NCBI RefSeq assembly: GCF_900105205.1
Contig: NZ_FNSQ01000005.1
Location: forward strand, 3,286,001 to 3,350,000
Length of the DNA stretch: 64,000 nt
Direction: 5' to 3'
Origin: Microbacterium hydrocarbonoxydans
GTDB taxonomy: Bacteria; Actinomycetota; Actinomycetes; Actinomycetales; Microbacteriaceae
Part shown: piece by piece, positions 10,466 through 18,787 of the stretch
Numbering within the stretch: position 1 is the stretch's first letter
Layout: every line of letters starts with the position of its first letter
Notes under the pieces: model-generated
Seen by the model: the letters and a program-made list of their open reading frames with translations, nothing else
What the model was told of the DNA's origin: nothing
Databases searched by the model: none
Program-made: the position numbers and the translations under genes

Positions 10466-13400
10466 CTACTGCGCGTCGACCGTGACGACCGTGCGCACGT
10501 CAGACTCGCCGTACTGCACGAGCCCGAGGTAGCGGGTGCCGGCGGTCAGGCCGGTCCAGCTGAGCTCGTAGCTCGTCGCCTGCCCGCGGACGGCGGGGAT
10601 CGGGTTCGGGTTCGCGGTGAACGCGCCCTCTCCCTCAGGCTGGACGTTGGCGTAGGTCATGTCCCACGTCATCGGAGCGGTCGTCGAGTACACGTTGGCC
10701 ACGACCAGGTAGGTGCCGGCCGTCGGTGCCGGCAGCGTCACCCGCTCATCGGCCGATCCCGTCGCCGACTGCCAGCGCTCGTAGTAGCGCAGGTCGTCGG
10801 GGCTCACGACCCGGTAGACCGTGAGGTCGAGGTCGCTTCCGGTGTCATCTGACGAATCGAGGTCGAAGCGCGAGAGGGTGCTGCCCTCCGGCACGTCCAC
10901 GATCCACGACACGTCCTTGTTCTCGTCTCCCGATGCCTCGTCGCCCGAATGTCCGGCGACCCGGCCGTCCGGGTCCTCCAGCAGCGTGAACGGCGTCAGA
11001 CCGGAGAGACCGAGGGCGAGGTCGCCGTCGACTCCCGGGGTCAGATCGACGGTCGTCGACCCGTCGACGCCGGTGCCCGAGACCTCGGCCGGAGCATCCG
11101 CCGTGACCGGGAACACCGCGATCGGCGAGCGCACCGCGTTGCTCTTGCTCTTCCAGGTCAGCGATCCCGTCGCCCACTGCTCGACCGGGGCGCTCTGGTT
11201 GTCGAAGGTGACGGTGTACGTCGCCTTCTGGCCGGGCTTGGTGAACTTCAGGGTCGACGGCTTCACCGTGGCCTTGACGCCGGGCAGATCCACGGATGCC
11301 GTGAAGGTGCCCTTCTCGGTCGCCGTCACCGTGCGGGTGACGGTCTGGGCGCTCGCGAGCGACCCGATCGAGAATGAGGCGACGTTCAGATCACTGCCGT
11401 CGATCGGCTCGCCGGGGTAGTCGGCCAGACCCTTGCCCTCGAGGAACGCGACCCAGTCGGGCACATCGTTCAGATAGAGCAGACCCGGGTTGAACATGCG
11501 CTTCGGGTCGACCTGACCCGCGCCCTGCTGGAAGGGATCCTTGTTCTTCGAGCCGTCCGGGTTGACCGTGTCGTATGCCGTGGTCATCATCGCGGACTTG
11601 ATCTCGGCAGGCTTGGCGTTCGGCCGCTCCCCGAGGTAGACGGCAGCGAGACCCGCGATGTGCGGAGAGGCCATCGAGGTACCGGACAGGATGCCGAAGG
11701 TCGGCTTCTCACCCGGCGCGTTCTGCGTCGCAGCGAGGATCGCCACACCGGGAGCCGCGATGTCGGGCTTCATGATGTCGCTGCCGTCGGCCAGCATCGG
11801 TCCGCGGCTCGAGAAGCCCGCGATCTGGGGCACCGGCGTCACCACTCCGGTGGTGTTCTTGCCCACCAGCGAGATCGAGCGGTCCGTGCCGCCCTGCACG
11901 TACGCCAGCACGGCCGCGCGGTGCGCGGAGGCGAGGTGCACCGTCGGGACGGCGTGGAAGTCGTTGTCGAGCGAGTCGGCAGCTCCCGGCACGTTCACGA
12001 GGACCATGCCCTTGCCGCCGGCATCCTTCACGACCTGGGACTTCTCGGCCCTGGCGTTGTTGCCGCGGTCGCAGACCACGATGTGGCCGGCCACCTTCGC
12101 CGCATCCAATGAGCCGGGCAGGCACACCGCCGCGTCGGCGGCGGCCTTTCCGGCGGCCGGGGCGTCACCCGCGTAGATCGAGGGTCCGGTCACGGTCGTG
12201 CCGAACGGCACGCTCACGGATGCACCTGCCTGCGCGAAGCCGGGGAACTGCACCGTACCCTCCCAGGTCGGGATGGTGGAGGCTGCGACCGTCGTGTACC
12301 ACGGCGAGGCGTGGTCGGCCGTGACGGAGTCGGGTCCGTCGTTGCCGGCGCTGGTCGCGACGAAGACTCCGGCCGCTGCGGCGTTGAAGAAGGCGATGTC
12401 CTCGGGGGCGAGGACGGTGGATGCCGCTCCGCCGCCGATCGAGTAGTTGATCACGTCGACGCCGTCGGCGACGGCCTGGTCGATCGCGGCGATCAGGTCG
12501 CTGCCCGCGCAGATGTCATCGGTGGTGACGGCCTCGTCCGGGCCGACGTAGCAGGCCTTGTAGGCCGCGACCTTCGCGCCCGGGGCGACACCGGACACCG
12601 TGCCGAAGTTCACGTTCTCGATCGACGCCTTGACGCCGAAGTTGCCCGCAGCGGTGCTCGCGGTGTGCGAGCCGTGGCCGTCGCCGTCACGCGGCGAGAG
12701 GTAGTCGTACTGGAAGTCGAAGCCCGCCGCCGCAGCACCGGCGGAGAAGTACTGCCCGCCGATCAGCTTCGTCGAGTAGTCGCTCTTGTCCCACTCCTGC
12801 GCTTCGACCATGGCGCCCCGGAACTGGCCGCCGTCGGACTTGTCGAAGTACACGTAGCTGCCATCGGTGTAGGGCTGGGTGCCCTTGTGGCGCTTGTCGC
12901 TCTTCTTCTGCTTCTTGAGATCCTTGCCGTCGAACGACGGGTGCTCGGGGGCGATGCCGGTGTCGATGACACCCACGACCACGCCTTCGCCGGCCTTCTC
13001 GACTCCGCCGGTCTGCTGCCAGACGCCGCCGCGGCCCTTCTTGTCGTCACCGAGACCGAGGAAGCTCGTCGACGTCTGAGCGTCGGGGTGCCTGACGAAG
13101 TCGGGGTAGACGCCGTAGACGTCCTTCGAGGCGCGGAGCTTGTCGACCTGCTCGCCGGAGAGCTCTGCGCTGAAGCCGTTGAGAACCACCTGATACGTGG
13201 TCTCCGGGGTGATGCCCGCCTCCTGCGCGACCGTCTTCTGCTCGGTCTCGAGGTGCTGGACATAGCGCTGGGAGTCCTTGGACTGGGTCTCGAGCTGCTC
13301 GCCCTCCGCGGGCTTGGTGGCCTTCAGACCCTTGACGTCACCGGTGTAGCTGGCGAGGGGGTCGGACTTGAGGACCACGATGTAGTGCCCTGGCGTGCCC

Positions 13401-13519
13401 TCGACCGGAGTGGGGTGATTCACCTCCTCCGTCCCTGCGTAGCCTGCGGTTGCCGTCGACGCGATGAACAGCGTGGCCAGGGTGGTGGCCGCTGCCATCC
13501 GGAGGGGTGTTCGACCCAT
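10466..13519 (-). CDS. Secreted S8 family serine protease (subtilase) with I9 propeptide and PA domain
   Basis: From the ATG at 13519 (GGGAG upstream) the product has 1017 residues. A signal peptide (about 1-29, cleaved after AGYAG or nearby) is followed by an I9 inhibitor propeptide (HYIVVLKSDPLASY, later VVLNGFSAELSG). The peptidase S8 domain carries the catalytic triad: Asp in VVGVIDTGI (about 185), His in DGHGSHTAS (about 282) and Ser in GTSMASPHIAG (about 611). A PA domain (CLPGSLDAAKVAGHIVVCDRG) is inserted before the Ser region. C-terminal beta-sandwich domains follow, with no sorting signal, so the enzyme is probably released. It resembles the large actinobacterial and plant-type subtilases. 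Role: extracellular protein breakdown. Confidence 0.92.
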   Translation of the reverse strand: MGRTPLRMAAATTLATLFIASTATAGYAGTEEVNHPTPVEGTPGHYIVVLKSDPLASYTGDVKGLKATKPAEGEQLETQSKDSQRYVQHLETEQKTVAQEAGITPETTYQVVLNGFSAELSGEQVDKLRASKDVYGVYPDFVRHPDAQTSTSFLGLGDDKKGRGGVWQQTGGVEKAGEGVVVGVIDTGIAPEHPSFDGKDLKKQKKSDKRHKGTQPYTDGSYVYFDKSDGGQFRGAMVEAQEWDKSDYSTKLIGGQYFSAGAAAAGFDFQYDYLSPRDGDGHGSHTASTAAGNFGVKASIENVNFGTVSGVAPGAKVAAYKACYVGPDEAVTTDDICAGSDLIAAIDQAVADGVDVINYSIGGGAASTVLAPEDIAFFNAAAAGVFVATSAGNDGPDSVTADHASPWYTTVAASTIPTWEGTVQFPGFAQAGASVSVPFGTTVTGPSIYAGDAPAAGKAAADAAVCLPGSLDAAKVAGHIVVCDRGNNARAEKSQVVKDAGGKGMVLVNVPGAADSLDNDFHAVPTVHLASAHRAAVLAYVQGGTDRSISLVGKNTTGVVTPVPQIAGFSSRGPMLADGSDIMKPDIAAPGVAILAATQNAPGEKPTFGILSGTSMASPHIAGLAAVYLGERPNAKPAEIKSAMMTTAYDTVNPDGSKNKDPFQQGAGQVDPKRMFNPGLLYLNDVPDWVAFLEGKGLADYPGEPIDGSDLNVASFSIGSLASAQTVTRTVTATEKGTFTASVDLPGVKATVKPSTLKFTKPGQKATYTVTFDNQSAPVEQWATGSLTWKSKSNAVRSPIAVFPVTADAPAEVSGTGVDGSTTVDLTPGVDGDLALGLSGLTPFTLLEDPDGRVAGHSGDEASGDENKDVSWIVDVPEGSTLSRFDLDSSDDTGSDLDLTVYRVVSPDDLRYYERWQSATGSADERVTLPAPTAGTYLVVANVYSTTAPMTWDMTYANVQPEGEGAFTANPNPIPAVRGQATSYELSWTGLTAGTRYLGLVQYGESDVRTVVTVDAQ

Positions 13520-13664
13520 GTGCTTCTCCCGATGATCACGGTACGACTGCGTTGCCGCACCGGCGTTCAAGCTACGCCCGCCTTCCGTCCCCGCACCAGA
13601 GTCGGGGATTATTCCTGGACGAACGGCCAGCCGAGTCGCCAATGGTCGACAGTAGGCTGGAGGT

Positions 13665-14207
13665 GTGGCCTCCTCCCCCGTCCTGACGACTCGAGTGCTG
13701 CTCGTCTGTGCCGCGATCGGCGTCGCCACGGGCATCCTGGGCGGGATCGCCGGCTGGCTCACGCTGCCGGTCCTCGCGGGACCGGCCTTCCTCTACGGAC
13801 TCGTGCTGGGGTCGCATGTGCTGCCGGGGATCATCGCGCAGGAGGTGCTGCGCCGGCCGTTGGTCGCTCTCGTCACGCATGTGATCGCCGCCCTCATCTC
13901 CAGCGCGTTCAACCCCGCGTGGTCGCTGCGGTTCATCGGCACGGCGCTGCTGTTCGGCGCCATTCAGGAGGGCATCGCCGCGCTCACGCGCTACCGCGCC
14001 TGGGGTGCATGGCGCTTCTTCCTCTCGGCGGGAGTGATCGGGGTGGTCGTGGCGATCGTCGTCTTCTTCGCCGCGCACCTGGCCGTACTGCCGCCGTGGG
14101 CGCAGATCACGTATCTGGTGATCTCGGTCCTCGGACCGATCGTGTGGACGGCGGTGGGTCTCGCAGTCGGGGCAGCCCTCAGCCGCGCCGGCGTCGCACG
14201 GCGCTGA
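13665..14207 (+). CDS. ECF transporter S component (first substrate-binding subunit)
   Basis: 180 residues, about five or six transmembrane segments, few charges. Segments such as GPAFLYGLVLGSHVLPGIIA and LRFIGTALLFGAIQEGIAAL are like the YkoE/HMP-thiamine type S proteins of energy-coupling-factor importers. The GTG at 13665 follows AGGCTGGAGGT closely. The coupling ATPase and T genes follow at 14301 and 16037, and a second S protein lies at 17739, with a siderophore-interacting protein between. The partners suggest iron or heme rather than thiamine (inference). No TPP riboswitch was seen in the 145-bp divergent space before it. Confidence 0.75.
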   Translation: MASSPVLTTRVLLVCAAIGVATGILGGIAGWLTLPVLAGPAFLYGLVLGSHVLPGIIAQEVLRRPLVALVTHVIAALISSAFNPAWSLRFIGTALLFGAIQEGIAALTRYRAWGAWRFFLSAGVIGVVVAIVVFFAAHLAVLPPWAQITYLVISVLGPIVWTAVGLAVGAALSRAGVARR

Positions 14208-14248
14208 CACCCCGTCATCCGATCCCGATGGACGGCGTGCAGATCAGG

Positions 14249-14263
14249 TAAGGCTCAGCTAAG
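14249..14263. promoter_or_regulatory. Possible IdeR/DtxR-like box before the ECF ATPase gene
   Basis: TAAGGCTCAGCTAAG matches 12 of 15 positions of TTAGGCTTGGCTAAG, the box at the htaA-like gene (56968). Against the 19-bp IdeR consensus it scores 11 of 19, so it is weak. It stands 38 bases before the GTG at 14301. The siderophore-interacting gene in the same operon makes iron control plausible. Confidence 0.35.
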
Positions 14264-14300
14264 TTGGTGGGGTACCTTCCGCCGAGACCGGGGACCTGCC

Positions 14301-16040
14301 GTGCGCACATCTGCGCCTCTTCTCCGCGTACGTGACCTCTCGATCACGCACGCCGACGCCGTGCACCCCTCTCCGAGCGACGTCGACTTCGACATCCACC
14401 CCGGCGAGGTCGTGCTCCTGCTCGGCCCCTCCGGATCAGGCAAGTCCACTCTCACCCTCGCGCTGAACGGGCTCATCCCGCACGCCGTCCCCGCGACCAT
14501 GACGGGCACCGTCGAGGCCGGCGGGCTGCGCACCTCCGACGCCCACACGGCGACCCTGAGCACGCGGGTGGCGATGGTGTTCCAGGATCCCGACGCCCAG
14601 ATCGTCACGGGAACCCTCTATGACGAGGTCGCGTTCGGACCCGAGAACCTGCTGCTGTCGCTCGACGAGGTGCGTGCGCGGACCGAGGAGTCCCTGCGAC
14701 GGGTCGGCCTCTGGGAACGGCGGCGGGAGAACCCGGATCGACTCTCGGGCGGCGGGCGGCAGCGACTCGCGATCGCGTGCGCCCTCGCCATGGGGTCGCC
14801 GCTGATCGTGCTCGACGAGCCGACCGCGAACCTCGACCCGCAGGGCATCGACGACGTCTACGCCGCGCTGAGCGATGTGGTCGCCGCGGGCGACCGCGCG
14901 ATTCTGCTGGTCGAGCACAATCTCGACGCGGCGATGGGTTTCGTGACCCGCACGATCGTGCTCGATCGTGCCGGTCGGCTCGCCTTCGACGGACCGCCGG
15001 CCGAGGTCATCCGCTCGCACACGCCGGAGCTGCTCGAGATGGGAGTCTGGCTTCCGGCCGCGACGCTCGCGGCGCTGCGGATGCAGGATGCCGGCACCCT
15101 GCCCCACGATGTGCTGCCGCTCACGCCGGACGAGCTGGCCGCCGCCGTCGCGGCCGTCGCGGCCGGTCAGCCGCGGGATGCCCAGCCGCAGGGGGCCGCC
15201 TCGCGGGCCCAGCCGCAGGCCGTGACTCCGCAGGCCGAGCACCCGCCCGCCCCGACCCCGCCGGCCCCGCCGGCCCCGCCGGCCCCGATCATCAGCGCTC
15301 GCGGCCTCACCGTCCGTCGGCACCGCAGCGAGATCCTGCACGGCATCGACCTCGACATCGAGCCGGGCACGCTCACCGCGATCGTCGGCACCAACGGCGC
15401 AGGGAAGACCACGCTTCTGCAGTCGCTCGCCGGAGTCGTGCCGCCGCCCAGGCACCAGGTCAGCGTCGACGGGATGGACCCCGGCTCCGCCTCGCCGCGA
15501 GAGCTCGCCGCCCGCATCGGCTTCGTCTTCCAGAATCCCGAGCACCAGTTCATCGCGCACACGGTCTTCGACGAACTCGCCCACGGCCTCCGGCTGCGGC
15601 GCACTCCGGATGCCGAGGTGCGGGAGCGTGTCGACTCGATGCTCGCCCGCTTCGGACTCGAGGCCAAGGCCGACGTGCATCCGTTCCTGCTCTCCGGCGG
15701 CGAGAAGCGCCGACTGTCGGTGGGCACCGCCCTGATCACGCGCCCCCGGGTGCTCGCCCTGGACGAGCCGACCTTCGGGCAGGACCGCGCCAGAGCATCC
15801 GAGCTCCTCGCGCTGCTGCACGATCTGCGAGACGAGGGCACCACGATCCTCATCGTCACGCACGACCTGCAGCTCGTCGCCGAGCATGCGTCGCACACGA
15901 TCGTGCTGCGTGACGGCCGGGTGCACGCGGCCGATCGCACCGCAGTGCTCTTCCGCGCGGAGCGCGCGTTCGTGGAGGCCGGCCTGCGCCTTCCGCTGCT
16001 CCAGCGGGTGCTCGCCGCTGCAGGGAGGCCTGTCGCATGA
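14301..16040 (+). CDS. ECF transporter double ATPase (A-A' fused, YkoD type)
   Basis: 579 residues with two ABC ATPase domains in one chain. Domain 1 (about 5-230): LLLGPSGSGKST (Walker A), LSGGGRQRLAIA (signature, with a Gly in place of the usual Gln), LIVLDEPTANLDP (Walker B). Domain 2 (about 337-560): IVGTNGAGKTTL, LLSGGEKRRLSVG, VLALDEPTFGQD. An Ala/Pro/Gln-rich linker of about 60 residues joins them. Such fused proteins energise group I ECF importers. GTG at 14301; the stop overlaps the next ATG by four bases, so translation is coupled to the T subunit. Confidence 0.9.
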   Translation: MRTSAPLLRVRDLSITHADAVHPSPSDVDFDIHPGEVVLLLGPSGSGKSTLTLALNGLIPHAVPATMTGTVEAGGLRTSDAHTATLSTRVAMVFQDPDAQIVTGTLYDEVAFGPENLLLSLDEVRARTEESLRRVGLWERRRENPDRLSGGGRQRLAIACALAMGSPLIVLDEPTANLDPQGIDDVYAALSDVVAAGDRAILLVEHNLDAAMGFVTRTIVLDRAGRLAFDGPPAEVIRSHTPELLEMGVWLPAATLAALRMQDAGTLPHDVLPLTPDELAAAVAAVAAGQPRDAQPQGAASRAQPQAVTPQAEHPPAPTPPAPPAPPAPIISARGLTVRRHRSEILHGIDLDIEPGTLTAIVGTNGAGKTTLLQSLAGVVPPPRHQVSVDGMDPGSASPRELAARIGFVFQNPEHQFIAHTVFDELAHGLRLRRTPDAEVRERVDSMLARFGLEAKADVHPFLLSGGEKRRLSVGTALITRPRVLALDEPTFGQDRARASELLALLHDLRDEGTTILIVTHDLQLVAEHASHTIVLRDGRVHAADRTAVLFRAERAFVEAGLRLPLLQRVLAAAGRPVA

Positions 16041-16855
16041 GCACGCAGACCTTCGATCCGTATGCCGCAGTCACCGCCTCCTCCCCACGCCAGTTCCTGT
16101 ATGCCCTGAATCCGCTGGCGAAGGTCGTCGGCGTCGCCCCCGCGATGCTCGTGCTCATCTTCGTACGCGACCTCGCCACCCCCGCAGCTTTCCTGGCGCT
16201 GGCGCTGCTGGTGATCGTCGTCGGCGCGCGACTGACCCTCCGCACAGCCGCCCTCCTCTTCCTCGCACTGCCCGCGGGCATGGCAGCGATCGGTCTCGGA
16301 TTCTCGCTGTGGGTCGACGCGAGCCGCGTCGACGACACCGCCGGCGTGCTGCAGCTCGGCCCGTGGACCCTCTACCAGGGCGCCCTCGTGATCGGCTTCG
16401 CGACCGCGGTGCGCCTCGGGGCGATCATCGCCCTCGCGCTCATCGGCGGTCTCACGACCACGGGGCCCGACCTCGTCCGGGCGAGCGTGCAGCAGCTCCG
16501 CGTGCCCTACCGCGTCGGCTACACGGCCCTCGCCGCGTTCCGGTTCGTGCCGCGCTTCGGCCACGAGCTCGCGGTCATCCGCGCCGCTCACCGGGTGCGC
16601 GGACATCACGGCGGCAGCGGGCCGTTCGCCCGCATCGCCCGCGGCTGGGGGTACATCGTGCCGCTGCTGGCCGGAGCGATCCGCCATGCCGAACGCGTCG
16701 CCCTCGCCATGGACTCTCGCGCCTTCGGCGCTCACCCGACCCGCACCGAACGCCACCTCGTGCCGTTCCGCGCGCGCGACACCGTGTTCATCGTCTGCTG
16801 CCTCGCGGTCTCGGCAGCGATCTTCACGGTCTTCTTCCCCTGGCAGCTGCCCTGA
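16037..16855 (+). CDS. ECF transporter T component (EcfT/YkoC type)
   Basis: 272 residues, about five membrane helices. The cytoplasmic coupling region carries the two Ala-Arg-Gly-like motifs that dock with the ATPases: RAAHRVRGHH and ALAMDSRAFGAH. It overlaps the ATPase gene by ATGA and is followed after 11 bases by the siderophore-interacting gene. It links ATP hydrolysis to substrate release from the S components at 13665 and 17739. Confidence 0.88.
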   Translation: MSTQTFDPYAAVTASSPRQFLYALNPLAKVVGVAPAMLVLIFVRDLATPAAFLALALLVIVVGARLTLRTAALLFLALPAGMAAIGLGFSLWVDASRVDDTAGVLQLGPWTLYQGALVIGFATAVRLGAIIALALIGGLTTTGPDLVRASVQQLRVPYRVGYTALAAFRFVPRFGHELAVIRAAHRVRGHHGGSGPFARIARGWGYIVPLLAGAIRHAERVALAMDSRAFGAHPTRTERHLVPFRARDTVFIVCCLAVSAAIFTVFFPWQLP

Positions 16856-16866
16856 AAGGCCTCCGC

Positions 16867-17742
16867 ATGGCTTACAGCAAACTGGTCAAGCCCGAATCGT
16901 CCGAGCTCATCCACCTCAGCGTGATCCGGACCGAGCGACTGTCGGAGCACTGGATGAGGGTCACCCTGGGCGGCGGCGAGATCGAGAAGTTCCGCCCGAT
17001 GGGCTTCGATCAGTGGTTCCGCCTCTTCCTGCCGATCGGCGGAGATGCCGGGCTCGACCGCGTTCCCGCGAAGGCGAACAAGATGTTCGGGTATCTGAAG
17101 TTCCTGCGCATCCCGGACGGCGAGCGACCCGTCATGCGCAACTACAGCGTGCGCGCATACCGGCCGGCCATTGCCGGGTCGGGCGCCGAGATCGACGTGG
17201 ACTTCGTGCTGCACGGCACCGCGGCCGACGGCACGGCAGGACCCGCGTCGCGCTGGGCCGAGACCTGCGCCCCGGGCGAGCACGTGCTCATCATCGACGA
17301 GGGTCTCACCTTCAATCCTCAGCGCGGCATCGACCGCGTCGTGCTGGTCGGCGACGAGACGGCGCTGCCCGCGATCGCCTCGATCTGCGCCTCGCTGCCC
17401 GCCGATGCGACCGGAATGGCGATCGTGGAGGTCCCCTCCGACGAGGACGCGCTGGAGTTCCCGCATCCCGTCGGCATCGAGGTCGTCTGGATCGTGCGGC
17501 CGGAATCCGTCGCCCCCGGCGCCCTTGCCCTGGCTCGCCTCGCCGAGACCGCGCTCCCGGAGGCGCCCTTCCACGCGTATGCCGCCGGTGAGCAGTCGCT
17601 CGCGGCCGGGGTGCGCAAGCACCTCGTCGGCGAGCGCGGTGTCGACAAGAACGCCGTCAGCTTCTGCGGCTACTGGAAGATCGGCGCGTCATCCCCCGCG
17701 TCGAAAACCGCCCGCGAGGCTGCAGCGGAGCCCCTCGCATGA
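16867..17742 (+). CDS. Siderophore-interacting protein (FAD/NAD(P)H ferric-siderophore reductase)
   Basis: 291 residues from the ATG at 16867, with AAAGG just upstream. The N-terminal FAD domain has MRNYSVRAYRP (the R-x-Y-S/T flavin motif) and the C-terminal part RVVLVGDETALPAIASI is the NAD(P)H-binding segment of the SIP family (ViuB/YqjH type). These cytoplasmic enzymes reduce Fe(III)-siderophore to free Fe(II). Its place inside an ECF operon is the main evidence that this importer handles iron, heme or a siderophore. The stop overlaps the next ATG (ATGA). Confidence 0.9.
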   Translation: MAYSKLVKPESSELIHLSVIRTERLSEHWMRVTLGGGEIEKFRPMGFDQWFRLFLPIGGDAGLDRVPAKANKMFGYLKFLRIPDGERPVMRNYSVRAYRPAIAGSGAEIDVDFVLHGTAADGTAGPASRWAETCAPGEHVLIIDEGLTFNPQRGIDRVVLVGDETALPAIASICASLPADATGMAIVEVPSDEDALEFPHPVGIEVVWIVRPESVAPGALALARLAETALPEAPFHAYAAGEQSLAAGVRKHLVGERGVDKNAVSFCGYWKIGASSPASKTAREAAAEPLA

Positions 17743-18464
17743 GCGGGACGGATGCCGCCGGCTCGAACCCGTACGCGGACCCGACCCCCGGTGCGAGGTC
17801 GGAAACGCACCCCTCCGTCGATGCCGGGTCGATTTCGCACCCCTCCGTCGACGCGGGGTCAGTTTCGCACCCCGAACGGGGTTCTGCGATGCAGAATCGA
17901 CCCCGCAGCGAGGGCGGCCGCGGACGCTTCCGCTTCCCCACGGCCATCCTGCTGACCTGTGCCGCGCTCGGTGTGGCCGGCGGCGCCCTCCTGGCGCCGG
18001 CGAACTGGATCTCGACGTTCCTCTTCCTCGGCCTGCCGTTCGTCAGCGTCGGCCTCGCGGGGCTGTGGCTGCTGCCCTCGGTCGTCGCGCTGCGGTTGCT
18101 GCGCCGCCCGCTCGTCGGGCTACTGGTCGGCCTGCTCGCTGGACTCGTGATCGTGCCGTTCTCCGGCTACGGCTTCGGCAGCGTCGCCACCAACCTCTGG
18201 TGGGCCGCCTTCACGGAACTGCCGTTCCTCTTCGTCCTCTGGCGCTACTGGGGCACCTGGCTGCACTATCTCGGCGCGGTCATCGTCAGCATCGTCTACC
18301 CAGTGCTCGCATGGGCGTCGTTCAACCTCGGCAGCTTCGAGCTCTGGGTGCAGATCGCGTTCTTCGCGCTGACGTTCGCGAGCTGCCTGGGCGCCACGGC
18401 TCTCGGCATCCTGATCGCCGACCGGCTCCGTCGCGCCGGCGTCGGAGGACGTCTGCCCCGCTGA
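17739..18464 (+). CDS. Second ECF transporter S component with a repeat-derived N-terminal tail
   Basis: 241 residues from the ATGA overlap at 17739. Residues from about 65 onward form five or six membrane helices related to the first S protein (compare ALRLLRRPLVGLLVGLLAG with EVLRRPLVALVTHVI). Residues about 17-50 are a soluble tail made by a 30-bp DNA repeat, giving S-x-x-HPSVDAG twice. An in-frame ATG at 17889 would leave the repeat untranslated and start just before the membrane part. The overlap with the SIP gene favours 17739, but the choice is open. Two S proteins sharing one ECF module suggests two related substrates, or a heterodimeric binder. Confidence 0.75.
   Translation: MSGTDAAGSNPYADPTPGARSETHPSVDAGSISHPSVDAGSVSHPERGSAMQNRPRSEGGRGRFRFPTAILLTCAALGVAGGALLAPANWISTFLFLGLPFVSVGLAGLWLLPSVVALRLLRRPLVGLLVGLLAGLVIVPFSGYGFGSVATNLWWAAFTELPFLFVLWRYWGTWLHYLGAVIVSIVYPVLAWASFNLGSFELWVQIAFFALTFASCLGATALGILIADRLRRAGVGGRLPR
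17791..17876 (+). repeat. 30-bp repeat array (three units) inside the S-component gene
   Basis: Three units with a period of exactly 30 bp share the core GGTC, five variable bases, CGCACC; the first two also end in CCTCCGTCG. The same core and the same period occur at 40484-40595, in a non-coding region. Because 30 is a multiple of three, the array keeps the reading frame. Confidence 0.75.
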
Positions 18465-18507
18465 CCCACGACCCGATCCGTCGCGATCCCGCCCTGCCCC
18501 TGCCCGC

Positions 18508-18570
18508 ACTGCCCCGCCACCGCCACCGCCACCGCCACCGCCGCCACCGCCGCCGCCGCCGCCGCCGCCG
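18508..18570. repeat. GCC/CCACCG microsatellite in the 18465-18787 gap
   Basis: Runs of CCACCG then (GCC)n directly before an inverted-repeat element. The whole gap 18465-18787 holds this tract, the element at 18573-18653, a G-rich stretch (18670-18720) and the terminator at 18746. No gene is seen. Confidence 0.7.
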
Positions 18571-18572
18571 AG

Positions 18573-18653
18573 CACAGCTTCGGATGCCGCGGCCGACACG
18601 CCGCCGCCACGCTCTGGAAACCGGCGCGTCGCACCACGAACTCCGAAGCTGTG
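18573..18653. repeat. REP-like inverted-repeat element 1 (81 bp)
   Basis: Perfect 12-bp arms CACAGCTTCGGA (18573-18584) and TCCGAAGCTGTG (18642-18653) around 57 bp. A member of a family with copies at 27022, 61567, 61761, 63328 and 63476 and a decayed one at 27148. Confidence 0.75.
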
Positions 18654-18745
18654 CCCACGGCAGCGGGGCAGAGGGGCAGAGGGGGATGAGGGGGTGGGGA
18701 TGCGGGGGTGGGGGGACCGGAGGCGGGCGATGACCACACAGAAAA

Positions 18746-18770
18746 GGCCCCGGATGCGGCATCCGGGGCC
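18746..18770 (-). terminator. Terminator of the acyl-CoA dehydrogenase gene
   Basis: A perfect GC-rich inverted repeat (GGCCCCGGAT / ATCCGGGGCC, 5-base loop) 17 bases after the stop at 18788. Confidence 0.8.
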
Positions 18771-18787
18771 CCGCTGTCAGTGATGTG

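Noticed and set aside
13520..13664. TPP riboswitch before the ECF operon
   Set aside because: The conserved CUGAGA and GAUGAG-type elements are not present in the 145-bp space.
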